Shown here in pieces: positions 1 to 6,936 of a stretch of 20,730 nucleotides of DNA; the stretch's first letter is position 1, and every line of letters starts with the position of its first letter. Position numbers and translations under genes: made by a program. The notes beneath the pieces were generated by a model. That model did no database searches. It was given only the letters and a program-made list of their open reading frames with translations, and was not told where the DNA came from. Source of the DNA: JAKACA01 sp050010115 (GTDB lineage Bacteria > Actinomycetota > Acidimicrobiia > Acidimicrobiales > Bog-793); contig JBEKLQ010000095.1 of assembly GCA_050010115.1 (NCBI GenBank), positions 1 through 20,730 on the forward strand. Direction: 5' to 3'.

Positions 1-38
1 CTCCCTCAGGCAGCGGCACTGAGCCAGGCCGCCAGGGG

Positions 39-1127
39 CTACACCTTGACCTGGAAGGTGATCGACGTCAGCGAGGTGAACTCGTCGGCGGTGCTGACCC
101 CCGAGGTACCGGTCGACTGGCCCTCGAGATAGACCGAACCGTTCGGATAGATGACCACAGCGCCGGTGGCACCACCGAAGGTGTACGTGGTCTCGTACAG
201 ATAATGGGACGGACGGTCGCTGGAAGGCAGGACGAACGCCGGCCCGGTACCCGAGCTGGCAGCGATTCCGCCCGCGAGGTGGACCACACCGTACTGGTCA
301 CGGGTGACGGTGGCTTTGCCGGCGCTGAACGAGTTGCCGGCCCAGCCGTTCTCCAGCTTCAGGCTGTTGGCGGCCAGGATGGAGCTCTTGGCCCGGAAGG
401 TGATGCCGGCCAGGTTGGTGTAGCTGCCTGCGTCCGAACCGTCGGGTATCACGTCGCCCGCGGGGTTGATGTACACATATCCGGTGGTGCCGCCAAAGGT
501 GTAGGTCTCGATCCACGTGTCAGACGGCGGCCGGTCGGCCTTGGGTAGCACGAAGGCGGTGTCGCCGGCGGTCCCGCTCTCTAGGGAGCCGCTCAGGTGG
601 ACGATTCCTTCGGAATCTATGGCCGCGGCGGGATCACCCGTGCCGTAGGTGGGATCGGCCGAGGCCCATCCGTTCTCGAGAGTGGGGTACGAGTTTGTGA
701 GGCCCGACCCGGCCGAGGGGAACGAGATTCCGGCCAGGTCCGTGTAGCTGGACACGTCCGACCCTACCGGGTAGGCGGCACCGGACGTCGAAATGATCAG
801 GTATCCCACCGTGTTGCCGACCGTGTACGTGTCGACATATATGTTGCTGGCCGGGGCGTCCCCAGCGGGAAGTGTGAACGCCTCGGTATCCGAGCTTCCG
901 CCTCCCAGGGAACCGCTCAGGTGCACGACGCTGTTCCCGTCGACGGCCACACCCGGATTACCGGTCGAATACGTCCCGTTCTCCGACACCCAACCGTTCA
1001 TGAGTGTCAGCTTCTGCACCGGCGGGTTGGCGGGGGCAGCCGACGCCGCTCCGGCGCTGCCGACGACCCCGATTCCTCCCAGGGCAACCGCGGTACAGAT
1101 GTTCGCCAAGCACGACTTCCGGTTCAT
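39..1127 (-). CDS. Secreted protein with three tandem tail-fibre-like beta repeats
   Basis: This encodes a 362-residue exported protein of unknown function. A signal peptide is visible: MNRKSC, then a hydrophobic stretch, then a likely cleavage near ASA-AP at about residue 30. The rest is three repeats with a pitch of about 108 residues, each opening with NGW (about residues 44, 152 and 260). Each then carries D-x-x-G/S-x-V-H-L-(S/A)-G, an (A/T)F-x-LP motif followed by RP in copies 2 and 3, T-Y-T-x-G and a closing (S/T)-L-x-x-I-(S/T)-F. The VHL-G...LP-x-x-RP pattern resembles beta modules of phage tail fibres and tail-associated surface proteins; that similarity is from memory. No cell-wall anchor or catalytic motif is visible. 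The start was chosen at the second of two adjacent ATGs because an AGGAG lies 6 nt upstream; the first ATG (1130) is the alternative. The gene is alone, downstream of the toxin-antitoxin pair. It may be an adhesin or surface structural protein, which is inference. Confidence 0.75.
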   Translation of the reverse strand: MNRKSCLANICTAVALGGIGVVGSAGAASAAPANPPVQKLTLMNGWVSENGTYSTGNPGVAVDGNSVVHLSGSLGGGSSDTEAFTLPAGDAPASNIYVDTYTVGNTVGYLIISTSGAAYPVGSDVSSYTDLAGISFPSAGSGLTNSYPTLENGWASADPTYGTGDPAAAIDSEGIVHLSGSLESGTAGDTAFVLPKADRPPSDTWIETYTFGGTTGYVYINPAGDVIPDGSDAGSYTNLAGITFRAKSSILAANSLKLENGWAGNSFSAGKATVTRDQYGVVHLAGGIAASSGTGPAFVLPSSDRPSHYLYETTYTFGGATGAVVIYPNGSVYLEGQSTGTSGVSTADEFTSLTSITFQVKV

Positions 1128-1677
1128 CATCGGCTCCTGTCCCCCGTGACGCGGCCTCTTGGCCCGATGTCCCGCCCGAAGAAGAGGCGGTCGAGCCACA
1201 AGTAAACCGGTATGGCCTTGTCCGTCCCTAAGCTACCAAGCTCGGGCGGCCGTGGAGGACAAACATTGTCCGATCACGCAACACACTGCCCATATCGTTC
1301 AACCCCCAGTTGGCCGAGACTTCGTCCCTGGGGACGTTCCTTCGCATCCGGAGTCGCAATCGAGGTCGTCGGGAGCACCCAACCGGGCCCTTCTGGCCGA
1401 ACAGAGGCACGCAGAACAACACGGCCGACGCCTTCCAAACGCGCCCGAACGCCGGCTGGGCGCCCCTACCACCGGCACGGTGATCCGCTATTCACGGCCG
1501 GAGAACGGGAGTGCGAACTTAGGCAAGCGCGCCCGAGCGATCCATCGGCACGTCGCAACGTCAAGGAGAATCCGCTCCCGGCAACCGCTCAATCAGACGG
1601 CTCGGTGTGTTCCGAACTCGCCCGCCAACTGCGAGCCTGTTTCCGAGTCAGGGCCCGTGGACAGGCTCAAGGTACGA
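1128..1677. other. Non-coding stretch between the secreted repeat protein and the RES toxin
   Basis: About 550 bases contain no gene I can support. Open frames cross it on the plus strand, but their translations are Arg/Pro-rich low-quality sequence and run antisense into the toxin gene. The only structure noticed is a short palindrome at 1257-1271, GGACAA-aca-TTGTCC. It lies about 130 bp upstream of the secreted protein's start, with a second TTGTCC-like copy near 1229. It could be an operator for that gene, but this is weak. No convincing -35/-10 pair was found. Confidence 0.5.
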
Positions 1678-2211
1678 TCAGCTGCTCCCGAGGTCGCTGA
1701 TCGAGTGCCACTCTTGCGCCAGGCTTGGCTCGACCGTGCCAATGCCGATGTGCTGGACGAAGACCGCGAGAACGTCGTCGACTCCCGCTGCCGAGGGCGA
1801 GCGGATCGCCTGGATCCCCAGCGCGTGGGCGACCACGCCGAGCGCCTGGCACTCGCTCCAGTCGGGTCCGGTCAGCACTTGTCGAGAGATGCCGACGCGG
1901 CGCGCGTCCTCTGCGGCAGTGAGGTCCAGGACCCGCTCCAACTGGATCTCATAGCGATACAGGACTCGCGGCAGGAGGTTCTCAACACCGATCCCCTGCC
2001 GTTCTCCCAACCGGCGCATTTCCGCCACTGCGCAGGGCCGACTGGTGCAGAGATACAACACCGCGAAGCTGTCCGGAGGATTGAACCGCCCGCCGTTCAG
2101 TCGCGCGCCCTCGCCGCTCAGTGGGTCGTGAAGCGGTCCGAGGTGTCGCCAGCCCGTGCCAGCGAAGGCCGACCGAGGAGCGTCGGCCACACGATGCGGA
2201 TCAACGGGCAC
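1678..2211 (-). CDS. RES-domain toxin of a RES/Xre toxin-antitoxin pair
   Basis: This 177-residue protein has the RES-domain layout: GGRFNPP (R42) followed by ALYL-like VLYL (Y53), AVAE (E64) and a late Ser (S140 or S138) in an SPSAAG segment. These positions match the Arg, Glu and Ser that name the family. Characterised RES toxins such as MbcT of Mycobacterium tuberculosis degrade cellular NAD+, some by phosphorolysis and others by hydrolysis; which reaction this one performs cannot be read from the sequence. It lies 4 nt after the antitoxin stop, so the two are co-transcribed and probably translationally coupled. The chosen GTG start has GGAG only 1 nt upstream, which is too close for normal initiation and supports coupling; a second GTG at 2190 is possible. 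Length and antitoxin-toxin order are typical of the family. Confidence 0.85.
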   Translation of the reverse strand: MPVDPHRVADAPRSAFAGTGWRHLGPLHDPLSGEGARLNGGRFNPPDSFAVLYLCTSRPCAVAEMRRLGERQGIGVENLLPRVLYRYEIQLERVLDLTAAEDARRVGISRQVLTGPDWSECQALGVVAHALGIQAIRSPSAAGVDDVLAVFVQHIGIGTVEPSLAQEWHSISDLGSS

Positions 2212-2215
2212 GCTC

Positions 2216-2551
2216 CTACGCCGTCACGCCCTCGGCTAAGGCGAGCACCGCACCGATCACCCGCCGGTACTCGCCGTCGGCGATCAGTTCGAGTGGCTTC
2301 TTCCAGTCGAGCTCGGGGTTAGGGCTTCGCAGCCAAAGCCGGGCCGGCTCGTCCCTGAGCACGTTCCTCAACTGGTCCACTACTGCCTTCAGCTCGAGCA
2401 GGCGGTCCTCCGCGTCGCGGCGCGGAGCGGCCTTGGCTCCTGCCCAGCGACTGACGCTTCGAGGGGTCGAGCCGGTGATCCGAGCCAGGTCTCCAGCGTC
2501 GATGACGTGCGTGTCGATCAGGTCGTCGAGCACTCCGCTCATCGTGACCAT
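2216..2551 (-). CDS. Xre/MbcA/ParS-type antitoxin (DUF2384)
   Basis: This encodes the 111-residue partner of the RES toxin. The N-terminal half (about residues 15-45) looks like a helix-turn-helix: DLARITGSTPRSVSRWAG has the alternating pattern of a recognition helix. The C-terminal part (about 70-108) has the family's toxin-binding signature: WLRSPNPELDWKKPLELI, then a Gly, then VIGAVLALAEG. In characterised systems such as MbcA and ParS the antitoxin occludes the toxin active site and represses its own promoter. A good AAGGAG stands 8 nt before the chosen ATG; an internal ATG three codons later is the alternative. The gene comes first in the pair, directly downstream of an unusually AT-rich segment holding a candidate promoter and repeated TATGTC motifs. 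Confidence 0.87.
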   Translation of the reverse strand: MVTMSGVLDDLIDTHVIDAGDLARITGSTPRSVSRWAGAKAAPRRDAEDRLLELKAVVDQLRNVLRDEPARLWLRSPNPELDWKKPLELIADGEYRRVIGAVLALAEGVTA

Positions 2552-2584
2552 CGTCTGATCTCCTTACAGTCCTGTGATTCACAC

Positions 2585-2625
2585 TCTATATGTCCTATAC
2601 TATGTCGAGAAAACGTCCACGGCAA
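2585..2625 (-). promoter_or_regulatory. Candidate promoter/operator of the toxin-antitoxin pair
   Basis: On the minus strand, TTGCCG (2620-2625) and TAGTAT (2597-2602) are separated by 17 bp and match four of six bases each of the sigma-70-type -35 and -10 boxes. A further TATAGA lies at 2585-2590. The segment is strikingly AT-rich for this window. On the plus strand TATGTC occurs at 2589-2594 and 2601-2606, 12 bp apart, overlapping the putative -10. Such spacing would suit an autorepressing antitoxin dimer; that use is inferred. Confidence 0.4.
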
Positions 2626-2771
2626 CGTCTCGCGGCGATCAGGGCGGGCCGGTCCGCATCTGGATGCATGAAGACCGCTTCTCACTGTCCGTGACTGTTC
2701 GCGACCACGGGTACACCCGACGTACCGATGCTCGCGTGTCCTGGTGTGTCCTGTGGGTGTCCTGGCGCGAG

Positions 2772-2796
2772 AGGAGCCCTCTCGAAGAGGGCTCCT
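2772..2796 (-). terminator. Hairpin downstream of ssrA, probable terminator
   Basis: A perfect 11-bp inverted repeat (AGGAGCCCTCT / AGAGGGCTCCT) with a 3-nt loop lies 27 nt beyond the mature tmRNA 3' end. It is GC-rich and very stable but lacks a T-tract, as is usual in high-GC actinobacteria. A smaller hairpin, GCATG-TTTA-CATGC at 2801-2814, sits between it and the tmRNA end. Position makes termination of ssrA transcription the likely role. It could equally act as a barrier against plus-strand transcription. Confidence 0.6.
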
Positions 2797-2821
2797 ACCT
2801 GCATGTTTACATGCTGAATTG

Positions 2822-3172
<351 letters not shown>

Positions 3173-3415
3173 AAGGGTGTCACGGTGCGCCATCAGGTAC
3201 CCGGCCAGCCCGCACCACTAGCCGACTGGACACCATCCAGGGTACCGGCGAACGGCGCGACCTGCACCTCGCGTCGGGCGATCGGTCCGAGAGTGCGGAC
3301 ACAGTCCGCCCTCGCTGCGAGCTGGCGGCCGGCGGACAGCCACCGAGACTGCTCACCGATGCCCGGACGCGGAACTCGGGGGGGATTCGGCCCCACCAGT
3401 TCGCAGGCTTGTTAC

Positions 3416-3436
3416 TCAGGCGCTCATGGCGCCTGG
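3416..3436 (-). terminator. Hairpin after the small secreted protein gene
   Basis: CAGGCGC and GCGCCTG form a 7-bp GC stem, extendable by a T-G pair, around the loop TCATG. It lies 6 nt beyond the stop codon of the secreted protein gene on the minus strand. There is no T-run. Position and stability suggest transcription termination or attenuation before ssrA. The remainder of 3173-3415 up to the tmRNA 5' end shows no gene and no convincing ssrA promoter. Confidence 0.5.
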
Positions 3437-3441
3437 ACGAC

Positions 3442-4041
3442 TCAGCTGATCGTGCCGGAGACGATCGTGAGCTTCTTCAGGCCGTTGGCGCTGTTGCAGG
3501 CGCTGAGGAGTTGATTCTCGGTCTGCTTCACGACGGCCGTGGAGCTGCCCGAACCTGCATACGAACCGGTCTGGGTGGATTTGTACTTGATGGTCGGGGG
3601 AGACGAGCCCGCGATCTTTCCACGCGACAGCGTGAACTTGGTGTTGGTGATCTTCGACGTGGTCGAGCTGGTCCACTTGACCGTTCCGATCGGGTTGGGG
3701 ACTGAGGCCAGCAGGCTCTCGCAGCTGTAGCTGCCCGTGATCGAGCCGGACACCTTGCCGCTCTTGACGGTGGCTCCGCCTTGGGATGTGTTGCCCGTGC
3801 AAGCGGAAGCAGTGACTGAAAGTGTGATCTTGATGTTCTCCGGGGTAGACAACTCCAAGCCCTTCGTTGGGGCAGCCACCTGCGACGCTGTGATCTTGCC
3901 GGCGATCTTGCAGGACACTGTGCCGGTCATGGTGACGGACTTGTGTGGGCGCACGGAGGCGTTGGCTGCAGTCGTGCTCAGAGCAACCGAACCGAGTGAG
4001 AGCGCGACGAGCGAGAGCGCGAGAACGTGCTTTCGAATCAC
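3442..4041 (-). CDS. Small secreted protein of unknown function
   Basis: I do not recognise this 199-residue protein. A signal peptide is clear: IRKH, a Leu/Ala/Val-rich core (LALSLVALSLGSVALS), and a likely cleavage after ANA. The mature part is rich in Ser, Thr and Gly with alternating beta-like patterns, and has four Cys that could make two disulfides: in VSCKIAG, ASACTGN, YSCESL and LSACNS. No catalytic motif is seen. The GTG start was chosen because a strong AAGGGGG lies 9 nt upstream and the signal peptide follows at once; an ATG at 4092 would add a non-signal-like leader. It is flanked by a candidate promoter and a terminator hairpin, so it is probably its own unit, inserted between smpB and ssrA. 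Confidence 0.75.
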   Translation of the reverse strand: MIRKHVLALSLVALSLGSVALSTTAANASVRPHKSVTMTGTVSCKIAGKITASQVAAPTKGLELSTPENIKITLSVTASACTGNTSQGGATVKSGKVSGSITGSYSCESLLASVPNPIGTVKWTSSTTSKITNTKFTLSRGKIAGSSPPTIKYKSTQTGSYAGSGSSTAVVKQTENQLLSACNSANGLKKLTIVSGTIS

Positions 4042-4114
4042 GAGTGGGTTCCCCCTTCTTGCGGCGTGCACCCGCCGCCCGTCCGGCAGCACGAAGGCAA
4101 CAACACCTATAACT

Positions 4115-4143
4115 ATTCTGCCGGTAAGTTACGATTCAGTCAA
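4115..4143 (-). promoter_or_regulatory. Candidate promoter of the small secreted protein
   Basis: On the minus strand TTGACT (4138-4143) is followed after exactly 17 bp by CAGAAT (4115-4120). These match five and four of six consensus bases. They lie about 75 bp upstream of the GTG start, in a locally AT-rich segment. A TATAGG about 10 bp further downstream is an alternative -10. Confidence 0.4.
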
Positions 4144-4289
4144 GTATGGCGCGAGAGAGTTCTTCGCGAAGTTCCGGTTTCGTCACATTGCTGCCAAAGG
4201 GCTTGCCGCAACGACAATCCGGGCAATCGGTTTGTCAATGAGAATGCCGATCAGCAGCGGGCACCCCGTTGAGCCGGCTGGCCCGGGTG

Positions 4290-4913
4290 TTATCGGACTC
4301 GACCCGCGCCGCGAAAGTGTCGTCCGACATCAGCGCGGCGCGAGTGACGACGTGGACTCGACCCGCGCCGCGAAAGTGTCGTCCGGCGAACACCAACGCG
4401 GCGCGAGTGACGATCGGGAATGAGGATCACCCGCCGTGCGTCCAGCTCGGCGTCCCGGGCGGCGATCGCATGTCGCTTGTCGTAAAGTCGCCGGCCCCGC
4501 GCCAGCGCAATCTCGACCTTGGCCTTGCCGTCCTTGAAGTACACCGAGAGCGGTACGAGCGTGAGCGACTTCTGTGCCACCTGACCCGAGAGCTCGTCGA
4601 TCTGCTCCCGGTGCATGAGCAGCTTGCGCGGTCGGTCCGGATCGAAGCGCCCGTAGCCAGACGCGTACTCGTACGGTGCGACGTGAGCCCCGAGTAGCCA
4701 GGCCTCACCATGGTCGATACGGGCGTAGGCGTCTTGCAAGGCGACGTGGCCGAGGCGCAGCGACTTCACCTCGGCACCGAGCAGAGCGAGGCCGCATTCG
4801 TAGGTCTCGAGGATCTCGTAGTCGTGACGGGCACGCCGGTTGGAGGCGACGCGATGGATCCCGGCGAGCTCGTCGGCGCGAGCCCGCGCTTTGCGTCCGG
4901 ATCCCTTCGCCAT
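4290..4913 (-). CDS. smpB: SsrA-binding protein SmpB with an Arg-rich C-terminal extension
   Basis: SmpB binds tmRNA, delivers it to stalled ribosomes and mimics the missing codon-anticodon part. Residues 25-160 carry the family pattern: NRRARHDYEILETYECGL, GAEVKSLR, the YEYASGYGRFDPDRPRKLL region, then ALARGRRLYDKR and RDAELDARR. The start ATG begins MAKGSGRKAR, the usual position; no Shine-Dalgarno is seen, but a TAGCGT ends 7 nt upstream, suggesting a leaderless message. Family members normally stop near residue 155-165. Here the frame continues to residue 207 through a very Arg-rich tail in which RHSRR occurs twice (168-172 and 189-193). That tail is encoded by a duplicated GC-rich DNA segment. 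In known SmpB the C-terminal tail enters the mRNA channel, so an added basic tail could alter function or be removed; alternatively a sequencing frameshift hides an earlier stop. The SmpB identity is secure, the tail's meaning is not. Confidence 0.93.
   Translation of the reverse strand: MAKGSGRKARARADELAGIHRVASNRRARHDYEILETYECGLALLGAEVKSLRLGHVALQDAYARIDHGEAWLLGAHVAPYEYASGYGRFDPDRPRKLLMHREQIDELSGQVAQKSLTLVPLSVYFKDGKAKVEIALARGRRLYDKRHAIAARDAELDARRVILIPDRHSRRVGVRRTTLSRRGSSPRRHSRRADVGRHFRGAGRVR
4295..4413. repeat. Composite direct repeat with internal inverted repeats at the smpB 3' end
   Basis: A 32-bp segment is repeated exactly (4295-4326 and 4354-4385). A 17-bp segment is also repeated exactly (4334-4350 and 4397-4413). 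Spacers are 7 nt in copy 1 and 11 nt in copy 2. Within each copy CGCGCCGCG and CGCGGCGCG form 9-bp inverted arms (4305-4313 with 4334-4342; 4364-4372 with 4397-4405), so each copy can fold into a hairpin. The 32-bp repeats are 59 bp apart, so they are read in different frames, whereas the 17-bp repeats are 63 bp apart and in frame. Confidence 0.9.
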
Positions 4914-4920
4914 CGTACGG

Positions 4921-4926
4921 ACGCTA
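4921..4926 (-). promoter_or_regulatory. -10-like hexamer for leaderless smpB
   Basis: On the minus strand TAGCGT (TAnnnT) ends 7 nt before the smpB ATG, the spacing at which transcription would start at or near the first base of the start codon. No Shine-Dalgarno is present. No matching -35 was seen, which is common for such promoters. Confidence 0.35.
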
Positions 4927-5101
4927 CTGGTGCGACTACCAACAGGCGGACGCCGCTGCCGCCGACGCACTGCTGCGGGCCCGGGACCGACGTGCCGGCA
5001 GGGCGGCGCGGTATGCGAAACGTGCTCGCGGTGGGCAGCTTCCGCACGCCGCGTCGGTGCCCTCCGTGCTCGGCCAGGCTCGTAGAGGTCATGATCTAGG
5101 C

Positions 5102-5560
5102 ATGTTGGAGGAGATGCAAGGGCACGACGCCACGTCCGGCTCTTCGCTGAGGCTCACGAGCGCCCAGCTCGCCACGATGGTGGCTCACTGCATCCGCTGC
5201 GTGCCCGAGGAGGGTTGCGGGCTGTTCGTCGGGGACGAGCACGGAGTCGTGCTGTCAGTGCATCCGACCCGCAACGAAGCCCGGTCTGCGCAGATCTACA
5301 GCGTCGACGCCCACGATCACCTGCGGATCGATCGAGAGGCCGAGGACGCTGGTCTGTCCATCATCGGCGCGTTCCACTCCCACACTCACACCGATCCGTG
5401 GCCATCTCCGACTGACGTGCGCCAGGCCCCCGACCCCACCTGGCACTACGTCGTCGTCGGCCTGCGGCACGAGACCGCCTCCACGAGGTCGTACCGCATC
5501 ATCGACGGGAACATCTTCGAGGAACCGGTCGTTGTTGTCGACAAGTATAATCCGACCTAA
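5102..5560 (+). CDS. mec: JAMM/M67 metalloprotease Mec, acting on CysO
   Basis: Mec is a zinc protease that releases cysteine from the CysO-cysteine adduct. The complete JAMM motif is visible: a Glu at 36/37 (PEEGCG), then H92-S-H94, seven residues, S102, two residues, D105. At 152 residues the length is close to the M. tuberculosis Mec. The gene is followed after 26 nt by cysO and then cysM, the same order as the M. tuberculosis mec-cysO-cysM cluster, which fixes its role. The ATG at 5102 has a weak GAGG some 12 nt upstream; an ATG at 5114 directly abuts GGAGGAG and is less likely. Because CysO here ends two residues beyond its diglycine, this protease may also trim it to maturity (inference). 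Confidence 0.9.
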   Translation: MLEEMQGHDATSGSSLRLTSAQLATMVAHCIRCVPEEGCGLFVGDEHGVVLSVHPTRNEARSAQIYSVDAHDHLRIDREAEDAGLSIIGAFHSHTHTDPWPSPTDVRQAPDPTWHYVVVGLRHETASTRSYRIIDGNIFEEPVVVVDKYNPT

Positions 5561-5586
5561 GTAGTCAACTTTTCCGGAGGGTCTTT

Positions 5587-5868
5587 GTGTCCGTCGCAGT
5601 CCGCCTTCCCACCGTGCTTCGTACCGCAGCGAGCGGCCAGGCCGTCGTGACGGTCGACGGTGGCACCATCGGTGAGGTCCTCGAGGCCCTTCAGCGTGCC
5701 TATCCGGCGATGTCCGGCCAGGTGCTCACCAACGAGGGCACCTTGCACCGGTTCGTGAACGTGTACGTGAACGACGACGACGTGCGGTACCTCGACAAGC
5801 TCGACACCAAACTTGGCCCTGACGATGTCGTGTCGATCCTGCCGGCAGTCGCCGGCGGCACCCACTGA
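5587..5868 (+). CDS. cysO: Sulfur-carrier protein CysO (ubiquitin-like)
   Basis: CysO is a small beta-grasp protein that carries sulfur as a C-terminal thiocarboxylate for cysteine synthesis. The 93-residue sequence aligns from memory with mycobacterial CysO throughout: LPTVLR at the N-terminus, LHRFVNVYVNDDDVR in the middle and SILPAVAGG at the end. The oddity is the end: G90-G91 is followed by T92-H93 before the stop, whereas M. tuberculosis CysO ends at the diglycine. A thiocarboxylate can only form on a free terminal glycine, so the dipeptide must be removed, most simply by the JAMM protease encoded just upstream. The GTG start has GGAGG 6 nt before it. It lies between mec and cysM in one transcription unit. 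Confidence 0.92.
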   Translation: MSVAVRLPTVLRTAASGQAVVTVDGGTIGEVLEALQRAYPAMSGQVLTNEGTLHRFVNVYVNDDDVRYLDKLDTKLGPDDVVSILPAVAGGTH

Positions 5869-5932
5869 GTCTCGGCGCCGGGGAATCTTGACACTCAGGC
5901 CACGTGCGACTTCTGACGCGGGCTAGTTCCAC

Positions 5933-6880
5933 GTGGCTGTTGTTCGCAGCATTCTGGAGCTGATCGGCAACACGCCGCTCGTGGACGTATCGGCGCTCAG
6001 CCCGAACCGAAACGTCGCCATCTATGCGAAGCTCGAGGGCCAGAACCCAGGTGGATCGGTCAAGGATCGTCCCGCTGTCTCCATGATCGAGGACGCCGAG
6101 CGCTCCGGTCTGCTCGAGCCCGGGGCGACCCTCGTCGAGCCGAGCTCAGGGAACACCGGTATCGGGCTCGCCATGGTCTGCCGGGTGAAGGGCTACCACC
6201 TGAAGGTCGTCCTCCCGAGCAACGTGTCCATCGAGCGCCGCCAGCTGCTCGAACTCTGGGGTGCCGAGATCATCGAGTCCCCGGGAGGTGAGGGTTCCAA
6301 CGGCGCAGTGCGTATGGCGCGGGCGCTGAGCGAAGACCACCCTGAGTGGGTCTTCCTCTACCAGTACGGCAACCCTGCGAACCCGAAGGCGCACTATGAG
6401 GGCACCGGGCCGGAAATCTGGCGAGACTGCCCGGAGATCACCCACTTCGTCGCGGGGCTTGGGACGAGCGGGACGTTGATCGGCGTCGGGACCTACCTCA
6501 AAGAACAGAACCCTGCGATTCAGATCTGGGCCGTGGAGCCCCCCGCAGGTGAGATGGTCGATGGCTTGCGAAACCTCGACGACGGCTACATCCCACCGAT
6601 CTTCATCGACGGAGGTGGCCCTGACCTGCTCGATCGCAAGACGATCGTCGGGCCGAGGGACTCGATCGAATGGACGCGGCGCCTCATCGACGTTGGCGTG
6701 TTCACGGGTATCTCATCCGGCGCTGCCATGGCGGGAGCGGCCAAATGTGCGGCGGCGATCGAACGCGGCGTCATTGTCTTCCTTGCCGCTGATGCGGGCT
6801 GGAAGTACCTGTCGACTGGCGCCTGGACCGGGGACATCGACGAGGTCGCCGAGCGGGCCAAGAAGATCATCTACTTCTGA
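5933..6880 (+). CDS. cysM: CysO-dependent cysteine synthase CysM
   Basis: This is a 315-residue PLP enzyme that condenses an activated serine (O-phosphoserine in M. tuberculosis CysM) with CysO thiocarboxylate to give CysO-cysteine. Visible features are LIGNTPLV at the N-terminus, the PLP lysine K44 in GGSVKDRPA, the phosphate/substrate loop SSGNTG (71-76), RRQLLELWGAEI, YQYGNPANPKAHYEGTGPEIW and a late ADAGWKYLSTGAW. The last four are much closer to M. tuberculosis CysM than to ordinary O-acetylserine-using CysK, and the gene context agrees. The GTG start lies 64 nt after cysO with only a weak ribosome site. A TTGACA occurs at 5888-5893 without a good -10, so an internal promoter is possible but unproven. 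Confidence 0.92.
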   Translation: MAVVRSILELIGNTPLVDVSALSPNRNVAIYAKLEGQNPGGSVKDRPAVSMIEDAERSGLLEPGATLVEPSSGNTGIGLAMVCRVKGYHLKVVLPSNVSIERRQLLELWGAEIIESPGGEGSNGAVRMARALSEDHPEWVFLYQYGNPANPKAHYEGTGPEIWRDCPEITHFVAGLGTSGTLIGVGTYLKEQNPAIQIWAVEPPAGEMVDGLRNLDDGYIPPIFIDGGGPDLLDRKTIVGPRDSIEWTRRLIDVGVFTGISSGAAMAGAAKCAAAIERGVIVFLAADAGWKYLSTGAWTGDIDEVAERAKKIIYF

Positions 6881-6924
6881 GCGTTCGGGCGTCGCGGGCT
6901 GGTAGGTGCCAGTCGTTGACCACG

Positions 6925-6930
6925 TAGATT
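6925..6930 (+). promoter_or_regulatory. -10 hexamer for leaderless rph
   Basis: TAGATT ends 6 nt before the rph ATG, placing the likely transcription start on the A of the start codon. No Shine-Dalgarno occurs between. The 56-bp gap after cysM thus appears to start a new transcript. Confidence 0.45.
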
Positions 6931-6936
6931 GACCTC

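Noticed and set aside
1159..2322. Long plus-strand open frame of 387 codons
   Set aside because: It is antisense to the well-supported RES toxin, its product is Arg/Pro/Ser-rich with no recognisable domain, and no ribosome site precedes it.
3374..3400. G-run/C-run hairpin between ssrA and the secreted gene
   Set aside because: The stem is only about 4 bp of G-C and could be chance in GC-rich DNA.
4295..4413. CRISPR-like repeat
   Set aside because: Only two copies, spacers of 7 and 11 nt, repeats inside a coding frame, and no cas genes.
5888..5938. Internal promoter before cysM (TTGACA at 5888)
   Set aside because: The -35 is perfect but no acceptable -10 follows at 16-18 bp, so it is not listed as a feature.
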